The translations under genes and the position numbers were made by a program. DNA of 64,000 nucleotides, from contig UQUN01000003.1 of NCBI GenBank assembly GCA_900544175.1, positions 73,363 through 137,362 of the forward strand. Direction: 5' to 3'. This DNA comes from an uncultured Alistipes sp. GTDB taxonomy: Bacteria; Bacteroidota; Bacteroidia; Bacteroidales; UBA932. This document shows positions 50,973-60,501 of this stretch, piece after piece; within the stretch, counting starts at the first letter, position 1; each line of letters begins with the position of its first letter. The notes below the pieces were generated by a model. It ran no database searches. It worked only from the letters and a program-made list of their open reading frames with translations, and was not told the origin of the DNA.

Positions 50973-52526
50973 ATGTTCAGAAAAATATCCATACTTTTCA
51001 TCATACTGACCAGCATGACAGTATGCGCATCAGCGCAACTCATACCACAGTACACATACAATGCGCTCCTGTTTTCGAGCCAGTACTATGACGGTACTGC
51101 CAGAAGCCTTGCCATGGGAAATGCCATGACAGCCTTAGGTGGTGACCTCGGCGCACTCTCATACAACCCGGCTGCGTCCGGTGTATACAGATACTCCGAG
51201 ATAACCATAACCCCGTCGCTGTACTCCAACATCACGAACACGTCGATGCTGGACAACAGCACGAGAAACAACCGGAGCCGTCTGTCACTGTCCAATCTGG
51301 GATGGGTCGGCTCATTCGATACGGGCATGACAAGAGGACTGCTCAATTTCAATTTGGCGATAACTGCAAACCAGACCAACAACTTGGCATACAGAAGTTA
51401 TGGAAGGGGGATTCAAGGCAGTTCCAGTTTTCTTGGCAGTCTGGCGGCCGGTATGCCTGACATAGACGGCAATGACATGACAATGGGGGAAGAGAATCCT
51501 GACCGTCCATATTTCTATTCCGATGCCAGCTGGAGTCAGATTCTGGCATGGAACGCCGGCATGATGGACTCCATAGTCAACGGCAACGGATTTGTCGGTG
51601 CCACAGAGAACATCACGGATGACGGACGTTTCGTAATACCGGGCAATCTGACACAGAGCTATTACAAGGAGCGGACAGGATACGTGGAAGACGTCGTGAT
51701 CAACGCATCCGGAAACATCAGCAACATCCTGTTCTTCGGTGTCAGCCTGACGTTCCAGAGCATCTGGGCCAACGAATATACGATGATTTCCGAGGAAGCC
51801 GAAGACCCGTCTCTCTTCCAGACGGGATTCACTGATTTCACAAGAGAATACAGGCTCACGACTTCCGGATTCGGAGTCGGTGTGGACGTAGGCTTCATCT
51901 TACATCCTGTTGCCGGCCTGACAATCGGAGGATCCATCTCCACTCCGACATGGATGTTCCTGAATGAAACCTGGATAGAGAACATGTACGGCAATACGGG
52001 GCAGTACGGGGCCGCTGAAGTGTACTCCCCCACAGCCTCAAACTCTTACAGGGTGACATCCCCGCTCAGATGGAACATCGGCATAGGCTATACCATCGGC
52101 CAGTATCTTGCCATCGGTGTCGACTACGAGAGAACGGACTACTCCAACATAAAGATAGCTGATGACCGTGGCAGGACAGAATCATACGCATACGAGAACA
52201 AATACATCAATGCATTCTACGGGAGTGTCAACAACTTCAGGGCAGGAATAGAGGCATGGCCCATCCCGCAGCTGGCCATAAGGCTCGGTTACAATTACTA
52301 CGGCTCGCCAGAGACCGGTATTTCCAACCACAGACACTATGCGTCAGCAGGCCTTGGCCTCAGGACGGCTTCCGGCTTCTTCATCGATGCCGCATACCAG
52401 CAACAGTGCAATGCAGGTACACTTGATTTCCTGCTGTATGACAGCTATGACGATACGACGGCCCCTATGGTGAAAGAAAGTTTCCGCAACTGGAGACTTC
52501 TGCTCACTCTCGGCTGGAGATTCTGA
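50973..52526 (+). CDS. OMPP1/FadL-like outer-membrane protein
   Basis: 517 residues: signal peptide 1-22 (ending CASAQ) then a beta-barrel-like sequence typical of Bacteroidota FadL-like proteins: GTARSLAMGNAMTALGGDLGALSYNPAASGVYRYSEITITPSL at the start, RLGYNYYGSPETGIS and a terminal aromatic RLLLTLGWRF. These transport hydrophobic molecules in other organisms, but the substrate here is unknown. It starts 18 bases after the lipoprotein gene and may be co-transcribed. Confidence 0.87.
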   Translation: MFRKISILFIILTSMTVCASAQLIPQYTYNALLFSSQYYDGTARSLAMGNAMTALGGDLGALSYNPAASGVYRYSEITITPSLYSNITNTSMLDNSTRNNRSRLSLSNLGWVGSFDTGMTRGLLNFNLAITANQTNNLAYRSYGRGIQGSSSFLGSLAAGMPDIDGNDMTMGEENPDRPYFYSDASWSQILAWNAGMMDSIVNGNGFVGATENITDDGRFVIPGNLTQSYYKERTGYVEDVVINASGNISNILFFGVSLTFQSIWANEYTMISEEAEDPSLFQTGFTDFTREYRLTTSGFGVGVDVGFILHPVAGLTIGGSISTPTWMFLNETWIENMYGNTGQYGAAEVYSPTASNSYRVTSPLRWNIGIGYTIGQYLAIGVDYERTDYSNIKIADDRGRTESYAYENKYINAFYGSVNNFRAGIEAWPIPQLAIRLGYNYYGSPETGISNHRHYASAGLGLRTASGFFIDAAYQQQCNAGTLDFLLYDSYDDTTAPMVKESFRNWRLLLTLGWRF

Positions 52527-52531
52527 GAGAA

Positions 52532-53158
52532 CTAAAGGAGAAACGATACCGCATTGGGTCCTTCGTTGAACAGCAGGTCGAGAGCCGAGAGTCCCGGTAA
52601 AAAACCGAATTTTGCGGAAAAAACCTGATAATACGGCTTAAAACGGTCCCGGAATACCTCAGGGACTGTTTTTTTAGGATGAATCGCCTCCCGTAGATCC
52701 ATAAAACCAGGACCGTAGTCCTTAATGTAACTGTCAGTGAAAGATATGCTGCATCTAAGTCCGAGCAGACGCATAAGAATCTCCGTGATACGGCTGTTGA
52801 GATCAAGCAGGCAATCAGGTCTGGAATCCAGGACGGCAAATAAGTCATCCTGATAATACTCGAAAAACGCGGACGTACTGTAAGCTGATACTATAGCACG
52901 CTTATGCTGCTGCACCCACGGTTTTGAATAATCTATAGCCACAGTTGACATGCCGCGGTCATGACCAGACTGAAGAACCGGTACTGTCAATGAAAGAACA
53001 CCGTTACAGGAATATATCCTGCAACGGTTTCTGTAAGTCTGCTTGACATAGGAGCCGCACCTTTCTATCAGGACACTGCCTGCAGCCGCTGCAGCCATGA
53101 AATATTCCACAGGCGGACAATATGCCGTACCGAGTACGGCACATGGTGCATCACTCAT
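52532..53158 (-). CDS. WbqC-like family protein
   Basis: 208 residues with the WbqC-like signature: GTAYCPPVEYFMAAA near the start, YVKQTYRNRCRIYSCNGVLSLTVPV (about 37-61), IDYSKPWVQQHKRAIVSAYSTSAFFEYY (about 75-102) and a terminal SALDLLFNEGPNA. In O-antigen clusters WbqC proteins are linked to amino-sugar synthesis, but the activity is uncertain. Its start overlaps the lpxA stop by 8 bases, so it belongs to the lipid A operon. Confidence 0.88.
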   Translation of the reverse strand: MSDAPCAVLGTAYCPPVEYFMAAAAAGSVLIERCGSYVKQTYRNRCRIYSCNGVLSLTVPVLQSGHDRGMSTVAIDYSKPWVQQHKRAIVSAYSTSAFFEYYQDDLFAVLDSRPDCLLDLNSRITEILMRLLGLRCSISFTDSYIKDYGPGFMDLREAIHPKKTVPEVFRDRFKPYYQVFSAKFGFLPGLSALDLLFNEGPNAVSFLL

Positions 53159-53945
53159 CTACGGACAGATCTGTAAACTTGATTATACCTCTCTTGGAAG
53201 CACGGATGAAATTGAGAATATTGTCCCTTTCGATGCAGTGGGGAACCTCCCTCTCCACTGCCACACAGGCATCACTTCTATTCAGACCGCTGTTGTATAT
53301 TATTCTGTATATCTCGCGGATCCGGTCTATCTGATCGTTTGTAAAGCCTCTGCGGCGGAGTCCGACATTGTTAAGTCCGCAGAAAGAAAGCGGTCTTCTG
53401 CCAGCCATTGCATACGGAGGCACATCCTTTCCGATAAGCGAACCGCCCGACACCATCGCGTGCATACCTATACGGCTGAACTGATGGGCATAAGAGCCGC
53501 CTCCGATTATAGCCCAGTCATCTATGTCGGTCTCACCTGCCAATCCCACATAACTGGTCTGTATCACATGATTGCCGATATGGCAGTCATGAGCCACATG
53601 GGCATAGGACATTATCAGGCAGTTGTCTCCGATCTTGGTCAACATCTTGCCGCTGGCTGCAGTTCCCCTGTTGATAGTGGCACATTCGCGAATGACAGTA
53701 TTGTCGCCGATTTCCACCCAGCTTACCTCTCCGGCGAATTTCATATCCTGAGGAACGGCACCGACCACCGCCCCGGGAAATATCCTACAGTTCTTGCCTA
53801 TTTTGACATAATCCATGATAGTCGCATGGGGTCCGATCACACAGCCCTCTCCTATCTCTACATTCTCCGCGATATAGCAGAAAGGTCCTATCTCCACGTT
53901 CGCGGCTATCTTAGCATTGGGATTTACTGATGAGAATTGCATCAT
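53151..53945 (-). CDS. lpxA: UDP-N-acetylglucosamine acyltransferase
   Basis: 264 residues. Hexapeptide-repeat left-handed beta-helix (1-190) with ANVEIGPFCYIAENVEIG and the catalytic-type stretch SYAHVAHDCHIGNHV (His in that block), then a helical C-terminal domain (GLRRRGFTNDQIDRIREIYR). First committed acylation of lipid A synthesis, transferring 3-hydroxyacyl from ACP to UDP-GlcNAc. Located 13 bases behind lpxC. Confidence 0.95.
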   Translation of the reverse strand: MMQFSSVNPNAKIAANVEIGPFCYIAENVEIGEGCVIGPHATIMDYVKIGKNCRIFPGAVVGAVPQDMKFAGEVSWVEIGDNTVIRECATINRGTAASGKMLTKIGDNCLIMSYAHVAHDCHIGNHVIQTSYVGLAGETDIDDWAIIGGGSYAHQFSRIGMHAMVSGGSLIGKDVPPYAMAGRRPLSFCGLNNVGLRRRGFTNDQIDRIREIYRIIYNSGLNRSDACVAVEREVPHCIERDNILNFIRASKRGIIKFTDLSVDE

Positions 53946-53957
53946 ATCGTTACATCG

Positions 53958-54881
53958 TTAGTTATTTGCGTTTTTTATCATATTCCTCACAATCCGTGCC
54001 ACAACTGTATTGATTCTGTGACCCGACTTCTCTGCCACTATACGGCATTTCATACGGCAGCCCGTAAGGTAGAAGTCACCGAGAAGATCCAGCATCTTGT
54101 GCCGTCCGCATTCATCCGGAAAGTGCAGGCTTACATTGTCCAGGTATCCTTCAGGAAGTCTGTTCACCCTGTCCACATTGAACAGGGCCGCCATACGGGA
54201 AAGATCCTCATCTGGTACAGGACGCTCGACTATGACCACCGCATTCTCCAGATCACCGCCCTTGATCAGATTGTTCCTGAACAGGAATTCCAGCTCATGG
54301 AAGAAAACGAATGTACGGCACGGGGCTATACCGCCGGCGTAATCCGTTTTACTATCATAATGAACGGTCTGGACACCAAGTACATGAGAGTTAAAATCGA
54401 CCGTAAGGTCCACGGAAAAGTCTTCCGAAGGTAAAACGGTTATCTCAGACCCTGTCTCCTCGTCCTTGTAATGCACAGTCTCCGGCACGGAATAGTATTT
54501 CCTCGGCTCATCCTGCTCCTGCAGACCATCCGCACAGATCGCCTGCACGTACGGGAATGCACTTCCGTCCAATATCGGGACCTCGAACGAGTCCAGCGAT
54601 ACGAGAGCATTGTCCACACCAAGACCGTACAAGGCAGACATAAGGTGCTCCAACGTGGACACCCTCACCTGCCCTTTTTCAAGAGTGGTACCTCTCCTGG
54701 TATCTGTAACATAATCCGTAAGAGCCTCTATCACCGCATCCGGACCGAGGTCGGTCCTGTGGAACCTGATTCCTGTGTTCACCGGTGCCGGAGACAACCT
54801 CATATTGACCTTCAAACCGGAATGAAGCCCTTTCCCCACAAATATATATTCTTTTTTCAGTGTTTTCTGATTTTCTGACAT
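53958..54881 (-). CDS. lpxC: UDP-3-O-acyl-N-acetylglucosamine deacetylase, not fused to FabZ
   Basis: 307 residues. Zinc site H79 in LEHLMSALYG and the later HKMLDLLGDF that supplies the second His and Asp. The second step of lipid A synthesis, removing acetate. In many Bacteroidota the enzyme is a LpxC-FabZ fusion of about 460 residues. Here the reading frame ends soon after GHRINTVVARIVRNMI, with no room for FabZ before lpxA, so the domain is absent from this locus. Confidence 0.93.
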   Translation of the reverse strand: MSENQKTLKKEYIFVGKGLHSGLKVNMRLSPAPVNTGIRFHRTDLGPDAVIEALTDYVTDTRRGTTLEKGQVRVSTLEHLMSALYGLGVDNALVSLDSFEVPILDGSAFPYVQAICADGLQEQDEPRKYYSVPETVHYKDEETGSEITVLPSEDFSVDLTVDFNSHVLGVQTVHYDSKTDYAGGIAPCRTFVFFHELEFLFRNNLIKGGDLENAVVIVERPVPDEDLSRMAALFNVDRVNRLPEGYLDNVSLHFPDECGRHKMLDLLGDFYLTGCRMKCRIVAEKSGHRINTVVARIVRNMIKNANN

Positions 54882-54905
54882 GGTTTGCTGCGTTTGTCTG
54901 TAATA

Positions 54906-55898
54906 CTATTTTCGCCTTCCGCTTTTACGGAATACGGCATAAGCCCTTATGTACTCCATGTGCTCAAGGGCGGGGCTGCCCATATAGACCTTGCCCTCCT
55001 CCTTGATGTCACCAAGAATACCGGTCTGCGCCGCAAGCTTCGTTCTGTCCGCAATATGCAGATGTCCGGCAATACCCACCTGGCCGCCGAACATACAGGA
55101 ACGGCCGATTTTTGTGGAACCGGCTATACCGCTCTGCGCGGCAATGACTGTGTTGGCTCCGATAACCACATTGTGAGCCACCTGTATGAGATTGTCCAAC
55201 TTGACCCCTTTCTCTATAAGAGTCGTGCCCATTGTCGAACGGTCTATCACCGTATTGGCCCCTATCTCACAATCATCCTCAATGGTGACAATGCCTGTCT
55301 GGGGAATCTTTTTGTAGCTTCCGTCCTCCGTCGGTGCGAAACCGAAACCGTCCGAACCGATCACGGCATTGGACTGGATGATGCAGTTGTTTCCTATCCT
55401 GCATCCACTGTAAATACGGACTCCAGGATATATAATGCAGTTTTCGCCGAGTGTGACATTATCTCCTATATATACTTGCGGATAAATCTGAGTATGCCGG
55501 CCTATTACGGACTTTTTACCGATGTACGCATGAGAACCCACATATACACCCTTTCCGACTTTGGCCGAAAGCGCGATATGCGCGGACCATGCCCGTCCTC
55601 TGCGGCGCGATGCCTTCATGGCATTCAGCAGGTCAAGCAAGGATGCTACCGCCTCATACGCATTGTCAACCAGCACCAGCGTGGCCGGGACATCGCTTTT
55701 CAGTTTGAAAGACTTATTGACAAGGACTATGCTCGCCTTGCAGGTATACAGGTAATGCTCGTATTTGGGATTGGCAAGGAAACAAAGAGTACCTGGCTTC
55801 CCGGACTCTATCCGTGCAACGGACGAGACTTTCGCCTCAGGATCTCCCACGACCTCTCCTCCAAGATGCTCCGCTATGACTTTTGCACTTACCTCCAT
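54906..55898 (-). CDS. lpxD: UDP-3-O-(3-hydroxyacyl)glucosamine N-acyltransferase
   Basis: 330 residues from the ATG at 55898, which begins MEVSAKVIAEHLGGEVVG; longer starts are not needed. An N-terminal uridine-binding domain (1-100, SSVARIESGKPGTLCFLANPKY) precedes hexapeptide repeats (about 110-290) with the catalytic His in VAHNVVIGANTVI and ends with a helical tail (YMGSPALEHMEY). Third enzyme of lipid A synthesis. First gene of the lpxD-lpxC-lpxA-wbqC run. Confidence 0.95.
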   Translation of the reverse strand: MEVSAKVIAEHLGGEVVGDPEAKVSSVARIESGKPGTLCFLANPKYEHYLYTCKASIVLVNKSFKLKSDVPATLVLVDNAYEAVASLLDLLNAMKASRRRGRAWSAHIALSAKVGKGVYVGSHAYIGKKSVIGRHTQIYPQVYIGDNVTLGENCIIYPGVRIYSGCRIGNNCIIQSNAVIGSDGFGFAPTEDGSYKKIPQTGIVTIEDDCEIGANTVIDRSTMGTTLIEKGVKLDNLIQVAHNVVIGANTVIAAQSGIAGSTKIGRSCMFGGQVGIAGHLHIADRTKLAAQTGILGDIKEEGKVYMGSPALEHMEYIRAYAVFRKSGRRK

Positions 55899-55951
55899 AT
55901 AAGTCGATTTTATTAAATTTCTCAAATAATTTTGCAAAGAAAATGATTTTT

Positions 55952-55983
55952 TTTGGAATTTTAGCATAAATCCATTATTTTTG
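55952..55983 (+). promoter_or_regulatory. Promoter of the rimP-nusA-infB operon
   Basis: TTTG -33 box at 55952-55955, spacer 20, -7 box TATTTTTG at 55976-55983. Near-consensus for the Bacteroidota class and about 75 bases before the rimP ATG, leaving room for the leader hairpin. Confidence 0.65.
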
Positions 55984-56001
55984 CACTGATTTAGGGATGA
56001 G

Positions 56002-56030
56002 GAAAGGGACGGGCAGTCCCTTTCGTTTTA
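56002..56030 (+). terminator. Attenuator-like hairpin in the rimP-nusA-infB leader
   Basis: GAAAGGGAC (56002-56010) and GTCCCTTTC (56016-56024) form a perfect 9-bp stem with a 5-nt loop, followed by GTTTTA, between the promoter and the rimP start at 56058. A rho-independent terminator in the leader of the NusA operon suggests attenuation, possibly autogenous. Confidence 0.55.
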
Positions 56031-56057
56031 TCTGCAAATCCGCTAATTCATTACCGT

Positions 56058-56321
56058 ATGATAGAAAAACAGACCATCGAGCAGATCGCAACAGACTTCA
56101 TGAGGGAGAACGGACTTATTCTCGTAGACATCAAGGTCAACCAGGCCAACAATATAAAAGTCTTCTTCAGGGCGGAAGGAAGATCTGCGTGCATCGATGA
56201 CTGCGTGGCGCTCAGCAGACACATAGAAGCCGGACTTGACCGGGACAAAGAGGATTTCTCGCTGATGGTGAGTTCTGCCGGTGACATCGAGAACGGTTGC
56301 GGAGACGATGAGGACGAATAA
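56058..56321 (+). CDS. rimP: RimP-like protein, short form
   Basis: 87 residues. Residues 1-70 follow the RimP N-terminal domain (GLILVDIKVNQANNIKVFF, then CIDDCVALSRHIEAGLDRDKEDFSLMVSSAG). RimP proteins normally continue for another 70 or so residues with an SH3-like domain that binds ribosomal protein S12 and 16S rRNA. Here a Glu/Asp-rich end (GDDEDE) and a stop follow directly, and nusA begins 26 bases later, so there is no space for the missing half. Its position before nusA is the usual one, so it is probably functional or recently degenerate. Confidence 0.78.
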   Translation: MIEKQTIEQIATDFMRENGLILVDIKVNQANNIKVFFRAEGRSACIDDCVALSRHIEAGLDRDKEDFSLMVSSAGDIENGCGDDEDE

Positions 56322-56346
56322 TAATTATTAAATATATATAACCGCA

Positions 56347-57582
56347 ATGGAAGTAAACCTGATCAGTACGTTTGCCGAGTTCAAGGAACTGAAGAATATC
56401 GACAGACCTACCATGATGAGTGTGCTGGAAGACATTTTCCGCACCCAGCTAATTAAGATGTACGGCTCTGCCGACAACTTCGACATCATCATAAACATAG
56501 ACAAGGGAGACCTGGAGATATGGAGAAACAGGGAGGTGGTAGAGACAGTGGAGGATCCGAACACCCAGATATCCATAGAGGAAGTCCACAAGATCGACCC
56601 CTCATATGAAGTCGGCGAGGATTTCCCGGAGGAAGTCAAGTTGTCGGACTTCGGCAGGAGAGGCATTCTCAATCTGCGTCAGAACCTTCAGGGCAGAATC
56701 GCCGACATAGAGAAGGCAAACCTCTACAACAAGTACAAGGACAGGATACACGAGATCCTTGTAGGCGAGGTCTATCAGGTATGGAAAAAGGAAGTGCTGG
56801 TAATGGACGAGGACGGCAATGAGCTGGTTCTGCCAAAATCCGAGCAGATTCCATCCGACTACTTCAAGAAAGGAGAGACAGTGAAAGCCGTGATAGAGAG
56901 CGTGGAGATGCGGAACAACTCCCCCGTCATAACTCTTTCCAGAACATCTCCGGCATTTCTGGAAAGGCTGTTCGAGCAGGAAGTGCCCGAGATATTCGAC
57001 GGTCTGATCACCATCAAGAAAGTGGTGCGTATCCCCGGAGACAGAGCGAAAGTGGCAGTGGAGTCCTATGACGAGCGAATAGATCCAGTTGGCGCATGCG
57101 TAGGCGTAAAGGGGTCACGCATACACAGCATAGTAAGAGAACTAAGGAACGAGAACATCGACATCATCAACTGGACTTCCAACACCCAGCTTCTGATACA
57201 GAGAGCTCTCAGCCCGGCCAAGATATCATCCATGTCCATAGATGAGGAGACAAAGCACATCAGAGTCAACCTCAGCCCTTCCGAAGTATCACTGGCTATA
57301 GGTAAAGGCGGAAGCAACATCAAGCTGGCCGGACAGCTCGCCGGCTATGAGATCGACGTGTTCCGCGAAAGCGAGAACGGAGATGAAGAAGAGGATGTGA
57401 TGCTCGACGAGTTCAATGACGAGATCGAACAGTGGATCATCGACGCCCTTAAGGGTATCGGCTGCGATACCGCCAAGAGCGTGCTGGCTCTTCCTGTAGA
57501 GGAGATCTGCAAAAGGGCGGACCTGGACGAGGAGACAGTAGTGGAAGTTCAGAAAATACTTAAAGCAGAATTTGAAAACTAA
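56347..57582 (+). CDS. nusA: Transcription elongation factor NusA
   Basis: 411 residues. N-terminal RNA-polymerase-binding domain (1-125), S1 domain (about 135-200, HEILVGEVYQVWKKEVLVMDE), then two KH domains with GACVGVKGSRIHSIVRELRNENIDI (about 255-279) and LSPSEVSLAIGKGGSNIKLAGQLAGYEIDV (about 315-344), and an acidic tail with a helix-hairpin-helix-like end. Standard order. Sits between rimP and infB as in most bacteria. Confidence 0.96.
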   Translation: MEVNLISTFAEFKELKNIDRPTMMSVLEDIFRTQLIKMYGSADNFDIIINIDKGDLEIWRNREVVETVEDPNTQISIEEVHKIDPSYEVGEDFPEEVKLSDFGRRGILNLRQNLQGRIADIEKANLYNKYKDRIHEILVGEVYQVWKKEVLVMDEDGNELVLPKSEQIPSDYFKKGETVKAVIESVEMRNNSPVITLSRTSPAFLERLFEQEVPEIFDGLITIKKVVRIPGDRAKVAVESYDERIDPVGACVGVKGSRIHSIVRELRNENIDIINWTSNTQLLIQRALSPAKISSMSIDEETKHIRVNLSPSEVSLAIGKGGSNIKLAGQLAGYEIDVFRESENGDEEEDVMLDEFNDEIEQWIIDALKGIGCDTAKSVLALPVEEICKRADLDEETVVEVQKILKAEFEN

Positions 57583-57595
57583 AGCAGATTTTTAT

Positions 57596-60481
57596 ATGGC
57601 GGGACAAGAGACAATCAGAATCAACAAAGTACTTAAAGAATTCAATATCGGATTAGGGACTCTGGTAGAGTTCCTCAACAAGAAAGGCTTCGATGTGGAA
57701 GCGCATCCCAGCGCCAAGATAACTGAGGAAGAATACAACCTGGTGAAAAAGGAATATGCGAAAGAGCAGCTCATCAAGGAAGAGTCCAAACGCATAGCTA
57801 TCAAAGTAAAGGAAATTACGAAGAAGGACACGCCCAAACAGGAAACGGATGAAGAGCAGTTCGGTAACGAGGTCATCATCAAGACTACCGCCATACCTTC
57901 AACTCCTGAACCCGCCATCACGGAGAAGAAGCACGAGCCGGTACCTGAAACTGACGACAGCATCCAGGAAAATCCTGTCCAGGAAACTGCCCCGACGCAT
58001 CAGGATACGGACACGAAGGAGGAATCCACTCAAAACGCTGCTGAGAATACTCCAGAGTCCGAACCAGAGACAGTCCATCATGCTCCTGCCGAAGACAAGA
58101 ACGTGTCTGCGGAACCGGAAATCCGGGAACAGGATCCGGTAATGACCGGAATCCCTCATTTCACACCGAAGATTGTCGGCAAGATAGAAGTCGGCAGCAA
58201 GCCTGAGCAGCATGAGAAAAAGAAAGGACAGAAACAGGAGGCCCGCAACATGCAGAAACGGCCAGAACAGAAACCTGCCGAGCAGAAACAGGCTGAAAAG
58301 AAACCGGTAATAGAGCATATTCCCACAAAGGTAGACAAACTTGCCGGTCCAGTCATAAGCGGCAAGATCGACCTGTCTGCATTCGAGAAGAAACACAGTT
58401 CCGGCAACGACAAGAACGGACACCGCAAACGTGAGCGTATTGTCAAGGGCCAGAGCGAAAAAGTGGACATAACGAAAGCCGATCCGGGAAACCTGAAGAA
58501 CAAGAAGAAAGGCGGAGAGCAGAACCGTGACAACAGAAAGAACCGCAAGGACAAGCCCAGACCAGTACGTGTGGAGATTGACGAGGATCAGATCCAGAAA
58601 CAGATCAAGGAGACCTACGCCCGTATGACCGAGGGAAAGGGCAAGACCAAGAGTTCAAAGCACAAGAGGGAGAAACGCGAAATGATCTCCCAGAAGATGG
58701 AGGAGGCCAGAGAGCAGCAGCAGCTTGAGAGCCGTATTCTTAAAATGACCGAGTTCGTAACTGTCAATGACCTCGCTGTCATGATGAGCATCCCAGTCAC
58801 CAAAGTCATAGAGGCATGCATGAATCTCGGACTCATGGTGTCGATCAACCAGCGTCTCGATGCGGACGCCTTGGTTCTGGTAGCAGAGGAATTCGGATAC
58901 GAAGTGCAGTTCGTCACTGCCGAGGAAGAAGGCGAGATACAGGACGAACCGGACAATCCCGACAAGCTCGTGGAACGTCCGCCCATCATCACGGTCATGG
59001 GACACGTGGACCATGGAAAGACATCTCTTCTGGACTACATTCGCAAGTCAAATGTCATCGCAGGAGAGGCCGGCGGTATCACACAGCACATTGGCGCATA
59101 TAATGTCAAGCTGCCGAACGGCCGCAGGATAACTTTCCTTGACACGCCAGGTCACGAAGCCTTCACGGCCATGCGTGCACGAGGTGCCAAAATCACCGAC
59201 CTGGTCATAATCATCGTCGCCGCCGATGACGCCATCATGCCACAGACCATTGAGGCCATCAACCACGCACAGGCCGCCGGCGTTCCTATGGTTTTTGCCA
59301 TCAACAAGATCGACAAGCCCGGAGCCAATCCGGACCGTATACGCGAGCAACTGGCCAACATGAACATCCTCGTCGAGGACTGGGGCGGGAAATACCAGTG
59401 TCAGGAGATATCCGCCAAGAAGGGTACGAATGTGGACAAACTGCTGGAGAAAGTCCTGCTGGAGGCTGATCTGCTTGAGTTGAAAGCCAATCCGGACCGT
59501 ATGGCCAAAGGCACGGTCATCGAGTCGTCACTTGACAAAGGCCGCGGTTACCTGGCCACAGTACTGGTACAGAACGGGACTCTCCATGTAGGAGACATCA
59601 TGCTGAGCGGAAGCTATTACGGAAGAGTAAAGGCTATGTTCAATGAACGTGGACAGAAAGTAACTGAAGCCGATCCATCCACACCTGTTTCCGTACTCGG
59701 ACTCAACGGGGCCCCTACCGCAGGTGAAGTATTCAATGTCATGACTGACGAGCGTGAAGCCAAGGATCTGGCCAACAAGAGAGAGCAGTTGCTACGCATA
59801 CAGGGACTGAGGACCCAGAGACATATCACACTGGAAGAGATAGGACGACGCATCGCAATAGGCAACTTCCAGGAGCTGAACATCATCGTAAAAGGAGACG
59901 TGGACGGATCCATCGAGGCCCTGTCCGATTCCCTCATCAAGCTCTCCACCGACGAGATACATGTAGATGTCATTCACAAGGCCGTCGGAGCCATCTCGGA
60001 GTCCGATGTACTCCTTGCTGCCGCATCCAACGCCATCATTATAGGTTTCCAGGTGAGACCCTCGGCAAACGCCCGCAGACTGGCAGAGAAAGAGCAGATC
60101 GAAATCCGTCTCTACTCGGTCATCTATGACGCCATAAACGAGGTCAAGAGCGGAATAGAAGGCATGCTTGCTCCTGAGGAGAAAGAAGAGGTCACAGCGA
60201 CCGCCGAAGTGCGCGAGACCTTCAAGATATCCAAAGTGGGCACCATCGCCGGATGTATGGTAAAGGAAGGAAAGATATCACGCAACTCCAAGGTGCGGGT
60301 TATCCGCGACGGCATCGTTGTCTACACTGGTGTTCTCGGCTCGCTGAAACGTTTCAAGGACGATGTCAAGGAAGTCGCAGCCGGACTCGACTGTGGCCTT
60401 AATATCGAAGGCTTCAATGACATCAAGACAGGAGATACCATCGAGGCCTATCAGGTCGTAGAGATCAAGCGCAAGCTATAA
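57596..60481 (+). CDS. infB: Translation initiation factor IF-2
   Basis: 961 residues from the ATG at 57596 (an upstream in-frame ATG at 57572 lies inside nusA and is less likely). An IF2-N-like segment (1-60), a long Pro/Glu/Lys-rich linker (about 85-370) and a second IF2-N (about 380-440) precede the GTPase core with GHVDHGKT (469-476), DTPGHEAF and NKIDKP. Domains II-IV follow to the end. Brings initiator tRNA to the ribosome. A clear terminator follows at 60502-60539. Confidence 0.97.
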   Translation: MAGQETIRINKVLKEFNIGLGTLVEFLNKKGFDVEAHPSAKITEEEYNLVKKEYAKEQLIKEESKRIAIKVKEITKKDTPKQETDEEQFGNEVIIKTTAIPSTPEPAITEKKHEPVPETDDSIQENPVQETAPTHQDTDTKEESTQNAAENTPESEPETVHHAPAEDKNVSAEPEIREQDPVMTGIPHFTPKIVGKIEVGSKPEQHEKKKGQKQEARNMQKRPEQKPAEQKQAEKKPVIEHIPTKVDKLAGPVISGKIDLSAFEKKHSSGNDKNGHRKRERIVKGQSEKVDITKADPGNLKNKKKGGEQNRDNRKNRKDKPRPVRVEIDEDQIQKQIKETYARMTEGKGKTKSSKHKREKREMISQKMEEAREQQQLESRILKMTEFVTVNDLAVMMSIPVTKVIEACMNLGLMVSINQRLDADALVLVAEEFGYEVQFVTAEEEGEIQDEPDNPDKLVERPPIITVMGHVDHGKTSLLDYIRKSNVIAGEAGGITQHIGAYNVKLPNGRRITFLDTPGHEAFTAMRARGAKITDLVIIIVAADDAIMPQTIEAINHAQAAGVPMVFAINKIDKPGANPDRIREQLANMNILVEDWGGKYQCQEISAKKGTNVDKLLEKVLLEADLLELKANPDRMAKGTVIESSLDKGRGYLATVLVQNGTLHVGDIMLSGSYYGRVKAMFNERGQKVTEADPSTPVSVLGLNGAPTAGEVFNVMTDEREAKDLANKREQLLRIQGLRTQRHITLEEIGRRIAIGNFQELNIIVKGDVDGSIEALSDSLIKLSTDEIHVDVIHKAVGAISESDVLLAAASNAIIIGFQVRPSANARRLAEKEQIEIRLYSVIYDAINEVKSGIEGMLAPEEKEEVTATAEVRETFKISKVGTIAGCMVKEGKISRNSKVRVIRDGIVVYTGVLGSLKRFKDDVKEVAAGLDCGLNIEGFNDIKTGDTIEAYQVVEIKRKL

Positions 60482-60501
60482 TCATTCCGCACACACTCCC
60501 G

